Shown here in pieces: positions 58,615 through 64,000 of a DNA stretch of 64,000 nucleotides; position 1 is the stretch's first letter; the number at the start of each line of letters is the position of its first letter. The position numbers were made by a program, and so were the translations under genes. This stretch comes from Parelaphostrongylus tenuis (taxonomy: Eukaryota > Nematoda > Chromadorea > Rhabditida > Metastrongylidae), in assembly GCA_019055375.1 (NCBI GenBank), contig JAHQIW010006128.1:62001-126000 (forward strand), in the 5' to 3' direction. The notes under the pieces are model-generated. The model made no database searches, was not told the DNA's origin, and saw only the letters and a program-made list of their open reading frames with translations.

Positions 58615-58935
58615 ACAAGAATATGACAGTTCTGAGCCGATAGGTCTAGTGCTATATAGGCGCCTATTTCATTTCGTCCTATTGGAACTCGTCAGCAGCA
58701 CCCTCCATCCGTTCCGTCGATTCGTTGAGGCTAAATAATCCTTCAAAGGAGTCGACGCTGAGTAAAAAAAACAATCACCCCAGGTCGGATGATGGTATTA
58801 CCATGGATTATTTAGCCTCAAGGAATTGAGGGAACAGACGGAGGGTGTTACTGATGAGTCCCAATAGGACGAAATAGGCGCCTATATAGCACAAGACCTG
58901 TCGGCTCGCAACATGTCATATCCTTATCAGATTAT
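58615..58935. mobile_element. Foldback element, family F7
   Basis: Arms of about 120 bp: ATATAGGCGCCTATTTCATT and CGTCCTATTGG at the left; CCAATAGGACGAAATAGGCG and CCTATATAGC at the right. GGCTAAATAATCC and GGATTATTTAGCC also pair. GGCGCC lies at the centre of a shorter palindrome in each arm. No coding capacity. Confidence 0.8.
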
Positions 58936-59099
58936 TTTGTTTTGAGCGGATCTGTAAAGGAGCGGTCGACAGCAGAGAATCGTTTAGTGACCTTTCATCT
59001 TGATCATTTAATGTTTAGATTTCTGACCTATGAATGAAGGTAGGAGAACAAGAAACAAATCTGATTTTACGCGTTAGATTGACGCAGCTCTATCATTCT

Positions 59100-59300
59100 T
59101 AAGTACTCACTCTTCTGACGACAAATGGTGCACGCGAAGATCCGCTTTTATCAACATTGAATTTTTATAATTCAAACCAAATCCAATCCTTCCACATGCT
59201 CTATCAAAATTGGTCAACATTCGTCTCTCTTGACTAATGTTCGAAATTTTTATAACGATGTATTCAGCATAGTGAAAATGGAACCTCTTTCTCAAAACTT
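59100..59300 (-). mobile_element. RTE-type LINE fragment (RT active-site region)
   Basis: The minus frame 59295-59107 codes YAEYIVIK where the RT active site FADDIVL is expected, then QERRMLTNFDRACGRIGFGL, matching the RTE stretch after the catalytic box (usually QAERMLTEFD..CG.IGL.LN). The catalytic Asp pair has become Glu-Tyr. It is a short isolated fragment ending in a stop. Confidence 0.75.
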
Positions 59301-59494
59301 TATACAGCTCAAGAAAAATCTTTATTTGCTAACATTGATAAAATGGTTATCTAGAACTTCTTTGACAACTTCTTCCTGAAGCAGGTCGAAATCTCTCTGT
59401 GAAATAATCAAAATGAGACAGTGCAATCTCTTGTAATCTTGCGCACTTTGGTGAATCTTGTTATGGAGTGAAGTACACACTAGTGTTTGAACCT

Positions 59495-59601
59495 CTCTCG
59501 AAACCCTGCTTATTCAGATGGCCCCTCTTCCTCCAATATCTCCAATACTGTTTAATGGTTTGACTGAAGAGTTTATGATGGGCAGACAGCTAGCAGATTG
59601 A
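59495..59601 (+). pseudogene. Degenerate third copy of peptide exon 2
   Basis: A short frame from ATG 59518 to TGA 59599-59601 reads MAPLPPISPILFNGL and resembles the APQIPSLFDPL start of the mature part in gene B. The bases before it (CTCTCTCGAAACC) align with the stretch coding for SREKR in gene A, but the dibasic site is lost and the frame is broken. No first exon was found upstream. It may be a decayed third family member or a truncated duplicate. The similarity is short, so the call is weak. Confidence 0.35.
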
Positions 59602-60488
59602 ATCATAATTACCGATATCGTGGTGGCCATACTTCTTGGACAATAACATGGTCTTATTTCCATTCAACGGAAATTCCTCATTCTGACCACCAAAGTGTGA
59701 ATAGTCAAGCCAGCCTTGTGATTGAAAGCTCCAGGAAAGTTTTGGATGATCAGTTTTGTCTAGATTGAGGTTGTCCGTTTTTCACCGGCGAGATAGTATG
59801 CGGCATTACGAAAAAAGAGTCTGTGGGAGAATTCTTCCTCCATTAGTTTATTTAGAAACAGAAGGCCATGTAGTGAGGAATCTGATTGTTAGTAGTGAAT
59901 GACTTCATGACAGTATTTTTAGAAGCTCTAACGGTTGATTTTCGGCGCCATGGTGCAATTGTCTTGGTTCCGCGACTGACGAATTTGAGTATAAAAAACT
60001 GAAAATACTGTATAGAAATTGCGTTTTCGACTATGTCTATGGAGTGATGTACCCTCATTTCATCCATCGAAACTGCAACACTATAATACACCTTTTCTAT
60101 CTACATCACATTTGTCACCTATCGTCCGTTGGTCATCGAGTGACTAGAGCAGGCACTATTAAGACTCTTATCTCTCCTCACTGCGTGCAGTGATAGCCTA
60201 GTGGATCATACTTGCTCAGTCAATGACGTTTCTGTGACTCTTTGACATCTCATGTATTTCAGTCGGTTACGGCCTCCATCCATCGGATGTCATTGAAGAG
60301 CATTTCGTGCTCGAATCGCCTTATCTATGATAGCTTGGGGTGAAGAAAGGCTTTTTTTGACTTTTAATTCGATTAACAGAACTTTTTTGAAGTTGACCTT
60401 TCTTTTATCACTGGAATTAGGCGCTCGCTCGCTTACACTGAAACTAGGCACCATCTTGCGATGTAAGGCAATATGACAGAGGTCCGAG

Positions 60489-60613
60489 GACGCTCTATGC
60501 TCAACGTTTCGTAGACGTTCAACGCTCAGTAGCTCGGGGACGCTTTACATTCATGGTCTCAACGACGTTCCACGTTTATGGACTCGAGAACGCTTCATTG
60601 CTCATTACAGTCT
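60489..60613 (+). repeat. 25-bp tandem repeat, five units
   Basis: Five consecutive units of exactly 25 bp, starting GACGCTCTATGC, GACGTTCAACGC, GACGCTTTACAT, GACGTTCCACGT and AACGCTTCATTG. The consensus opening is GACG(C/T)T..A, with a CTC near base 18-22. No open frame spans it and no other copy was seen. Confidence 0.75.
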
Positions 60614-60939
60614 TCTCATATATTCCTTGTCACCGTATCTGATACATTACTCGTTACCGTGCCTAACCATTGAAGTCTTCTAACGTATTCATCATTCCCT
60701 TGTCTAAGTCATAAATTGAAACCGTACCTATTGAAGAAGCCTCATGTCGCCCATTACAGTTTTCTTCTTGCTTATCCACTGAGCCACTATTTCAGCATTA
60801 ATATCATAGTCTTATCATTGTTGCTCGCTACATTATGCTTTATGATCATTATCGTTATGGTTGTCATTATTTGTCGTTTAATTATGTTGCGTGTATAGAG
60901 ATCTACTCACCCAAGTTTGAGATTTGGAGAGCAGCATCC

Positions 60940-61490
60940 AGTGCCTCGCGTTTTCCCCACTACAGTTGGTGCATTGCTCCATCGACTCGGACCTTCACTA
61001 CAAGAATTTCATATGCTCTCTCTCTTATTGCGAAGTTCAGGACTCGTGTCAAAACCAGTGCGCCTTCAATAGCTCCAAATTTTAATCTGCCTACGTATAA
61101 ATCAGGTGTCCGATGCATATGTTGAGGCAAAGGTAGGCGCTGTGCCGAAAAGGTGCGCATGGAGTCGGATGTTTTTTGTTCTTTAACGACGTCTTCGATG
61201 CTCTAAAACGCTCCCAGGTAGCTCATTTCCTCACTCTCAACACTGGAACTAGATCGTATCATATTGACTTCATAACCAAAATAGACGTAACTGGAGCTTT
61301 GGAGAAACTCATTTTCTGAAGCCGTGAATGGGGGATCCAAACTCATTTGTTTTTTATGAAGCCTGTTTTCGTTAAATTCAGTCTGTATCCAATCTTTCCG
61401 CAGACGCTGTCGATGTCGGTCAACATTCGTTCTGCCTGGTTGGTACTTGGTTATGTATGAACGATGTCATCAGCTAAATAGGATTGCAAT
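60940..61490 (-). mobile_element. RTE-type LINE 3' fragment
   Basis: Minus-strand frames read LADDIVHT (RT active site, Asp pair kept), NQAERMLTDIDSVCGKIGY, RLNLTKTGFI, then in another frame SSYVYFGYEVNM and YLGAF.SIEDVVKEQKT, and later TYASDT.FIRRQ. This is the C-terminal third of an RTE ORF2. Stops and frameshifts abound. It is a separate insertion from the fragment at 59.1 kb because both contain the same protein region. Confidence 0.75.
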
Positions 61491-62224
61491 TGTCGACCAT
61501 TAGTTTTCACTCCTATATTCCATTCCAATCTTCGCATAACATCGAAAGGTGACAATAATTTGTTCGATAGTATGTATGGTACGCGTTAATAAAAACATTG
61601 GCGGAATGAGTAAACCACATTGTCTTCGCATTAGAAAGCATCCAGATGGTAAGTCAATATTCAAAAAAGCACACACTTGCAAAACATAAAAGTACAACGA
61701 CAACCATTTCAAAGTGACTGTCATGATCCTGGCGCGCCAATCAAAAACTTTAAGGCACAGAACTCTTGAAGCATTCTGGATAAACGCTGAATTTTCAAAA
61801 ATGAGTGGAAAGGGCGAATGAATCATTATAACGCGAGACATAGAGTTTTTCCTTCGTTTAGTGTTTTGACCCTGATGGTATATAAAGAGATGGACAATTC
61901 ACCGAGTGGCTTAAATACTTAAATGCAGCGTATGTCCAAGTTTGAAGAAAGCGGTATCTCCAAAACGTCAATTATCGAATAACTACTGTTACTACTATTA
62001 CAACTATCACTAGCAACCTCGCATCTGCTTATAAAGGTGTCATTAAGATTTACAAGTTATGATCATTGATGCCAAGACCAAAGAGTGTAGGTTTTTTGAG
62101 TTACTGAGATAGTGAACGGCTTTCGCGAGATAGTATAGCCTTGACAAACACGTGTTCTTATGTCAATAGTAACATCGCTAGTGAATGGTGATATTTTGTT
62201 TCGAAAATATCATATGCGACTGTT

Positions 62225-62760
62225 TTTTCAAGAACTTGCTTAAAATTAGTACATTCTGGCAGCATATTTTGAGTCTTTCATGAGATCTGTTACAGCACTT
62301 ATACAGAGCAATATACGTGTTTCGGCCTTGCAGCTTCGTTAGTTGCAAAGTGCTCCTCGCATGTTCGAACATCTCTTAAGGGGGAACGCTCCTCACATCG
62401 AGGCACCGTGGACGAGCGCATTACACCGCAAGCAAATGAGAATTCACTTTACGAGGTCTTAACAAACAATTGAATATAAAGGCATTATAATACAAATACC
62501 AGCCTTCAGCAATCGACTGTTGATCACCGCAATGTCCGGTCATTATTTCACTGCACATGCGTGACATGTTAGCCTTGGATGAAATGAATTTCATTTGGCT
62601 TGCCGTGTAACGTGTTCGTAGACGATATCTCCATGTAAGAAGACTCTCACCCGAGAGGTTCTGGCCCAGACGTGAGGCACTGTGCAACTGACAATGCTGC
62701 AAAACCGAAACACGTGTATTGCACTCTATAAGTACTCATAACAGACTTCATTGAAATCTG
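62225..62760. mobile_element. Foldback element, family F3
   Basis: Left arm GCATATTTTGAGTCTTTCAT and ATACGTGTTTCGGCCTTGCA; right arm GCAAAACCGAAACACGTGTA and CTCATAACAGACTTCATTG are inverted counterparts. The 93-codon minus frame in it is a by-product. Confidence 0.7.
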
Positions 62761-62764
62761 ATGC

Positions 62765-64000
62765 CAGGCGATGATTTGGTTGTGAGATTTTCGATTAGCT
62801 TACGAATTATTCTCGATATCGAGTAAGGTTGCCCGGAGATTCTACGACCGCTTTTGTTCCGGTGAATCAAAGTTCTTCGTCAAATCTTGTTGGAAAAGGA
62901 CTAGAATTGGAGATGAACGCAGTGACTTACAAAGGTAATTTTGCAATTAAAAACGGATTAAGTCTTTTTTTTGCTGACACAGGCCACAAAATTTGTAGCG
63001 TATAGACAATTGAAGGGTCACAATAAATGCAGTCAACAGGAAATTTTTATGCGGCAAATTGAGTGGACCCGAAATAGAATCAGTCTTATATGAGCCGCAT
63101 CCGCTAATCCTTTGAGTCAAGTGTGAGACTTGTGTGACCTACCTCGATATTGTGTGTGGTAGAACTTGCACTCGCTAATCTACTACTTGTTAGTAGACTT
63201 TTGATAATAATCAATCTTCTTGAATATTTAGGCACAAGAGCCCACAACACAAGCCCCTTCGCGCCACTGCGCGCGGCAGCGATCAGTTCACAATGCCGAG
63301 TGATTAATCATGCGGTCCATTGAAAAGAGAGTTGATGGGCGATCCCTTTCCATGACGTTTCATAGAAGGCTTTTGAGTGTTATTCTGGCGTTGATTAGTA
63401 TCGAAGTTCTTGTACAACGTAATTGTTATACCAAAAGAAATGCGCAGCTGTTAACAGTTTACTATTTTTTGATACGAAACAGACTGTTGAAAAGATGGTT
63501 CAAATAAATAAATAACTTGTGTTACGGTCTTACGATGTGAAATATGGTCTGTTAGTGATATGATGCGTCTTGAACTGAAAAGAAAACCAAAAACTGCTTT
63601 TTTGAGAGCCGGCATCTCAAGCACTCGCACGATGGACTGCTCGCAGCACGCGCGGTGGAGTGAAGCGAGGATGTCGCAGTGACCTTTCAGTACACAGAGG
63701 GTTGAGAAAATTTGTTAGTTTCTCAATTCAAAACGATCTTTTAAGTGTTGGTGAAATTGTAACATAAGGATACACTAATTGAAAGGTCAGTAAGAGTTTT
63801 TCTCACAAATCCAGAATAAGTTGATATAACTGGCTGAAAAAGGATGTTATCGTAACGTTTGACGTCAGGACACCATTGAACAGCGCGAACTGCAGGAATC
63901 TATCATTACCATTCAAACGTATTGTTCATATATAACTGTCATCAACTCAAAGAAAGTTCGAAAACTGACGGGTATTTCTACAGTGTCTTAATTGAAAAAA
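62765..64000. other. No gene recognised
   Basis: Short frames only. GC-rich patches at 63255-63300 and 63605-63665 stand out from the AT-rich background. Confidence 0.45.

Noticed and set aside
1..64000. CRISPR arrays, bacterial operons or a phage region
   Set aside because: No regular spacer arrays, no ribosome binding sites, and split genes throughout; the DNA is eukaryotic.

Overview
The window reads as nuclear DNA of a parasitic roundworm, most likely a strongylid of the hookworm type (Ancylostoma/Necator). Coding sequence is split into short exons with GTAAGT/GTGAGT donors and TTTTCAG acceptors. Two genes have a TTTTCAG acceptor three bases before the ATG, as expected for spliced-leader trans-splicing. 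There are decayed RTE-type LINEs whose reading frame I recognise from hookworm genomes, and internally deleted mariner copies. No operon, ribosome-binding-site or other bacterial signal is visible. Most long open frames are chance frames or lie inside repeats. All exon models rest on splice signals, reading phase and comparison of copies inside the window; there is no transcript evidence.

Layout. Positions 1-7.2 kb hold mariner relics and foldback elements. From 7.36 to 34.5 kb the minus strand carries a family of three or four related multi-exon genes (called here SEY genes) coding for low-complexity, probably disordered proteins. They end at 7,356 (gene 0), 18,470 (gene 2), 30,336 (gene 1) and 32,565 (gene 3). 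Several share exon boundaries, phase, a short SEY...NDL(Y) motif and a related last exon. Their introns and spacers hold foldback elements, an RTE LINE relic (16.4-18.25 kb) and a piggyBac relic (27.57-28.08 kb).

From about 36.5 to 57.3 kb the plus strand holds an old segmental duplication (unit A about 36.5-43.9 kb, unit B about 49.8-57.3 kb, offset about 11-14 kb). Each unit has the same two-exon candidate gene: a first exon with a signal peptide, then a second exon opening with a dibasic KR site, joined across 4.5-5.2 kb of repeat-rich DNA in matching phase. Unit A ends in a Tyr/Gly-rich tail; unit B has a different tail. A decayed third second exon lies at 59.5 kb. This small-secreted-peptide family is the best candidate for something undescribed.

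Positions 58.6-64 kb are repeat-dominated: a perfect-looking foldback, two minus-strand RTE fragments, a 25-bp tandem array and another foldback. At least five foldback or MITE-like families and several tRNA-derived elements, some built as head-to-head palindromes, are spread over the window.
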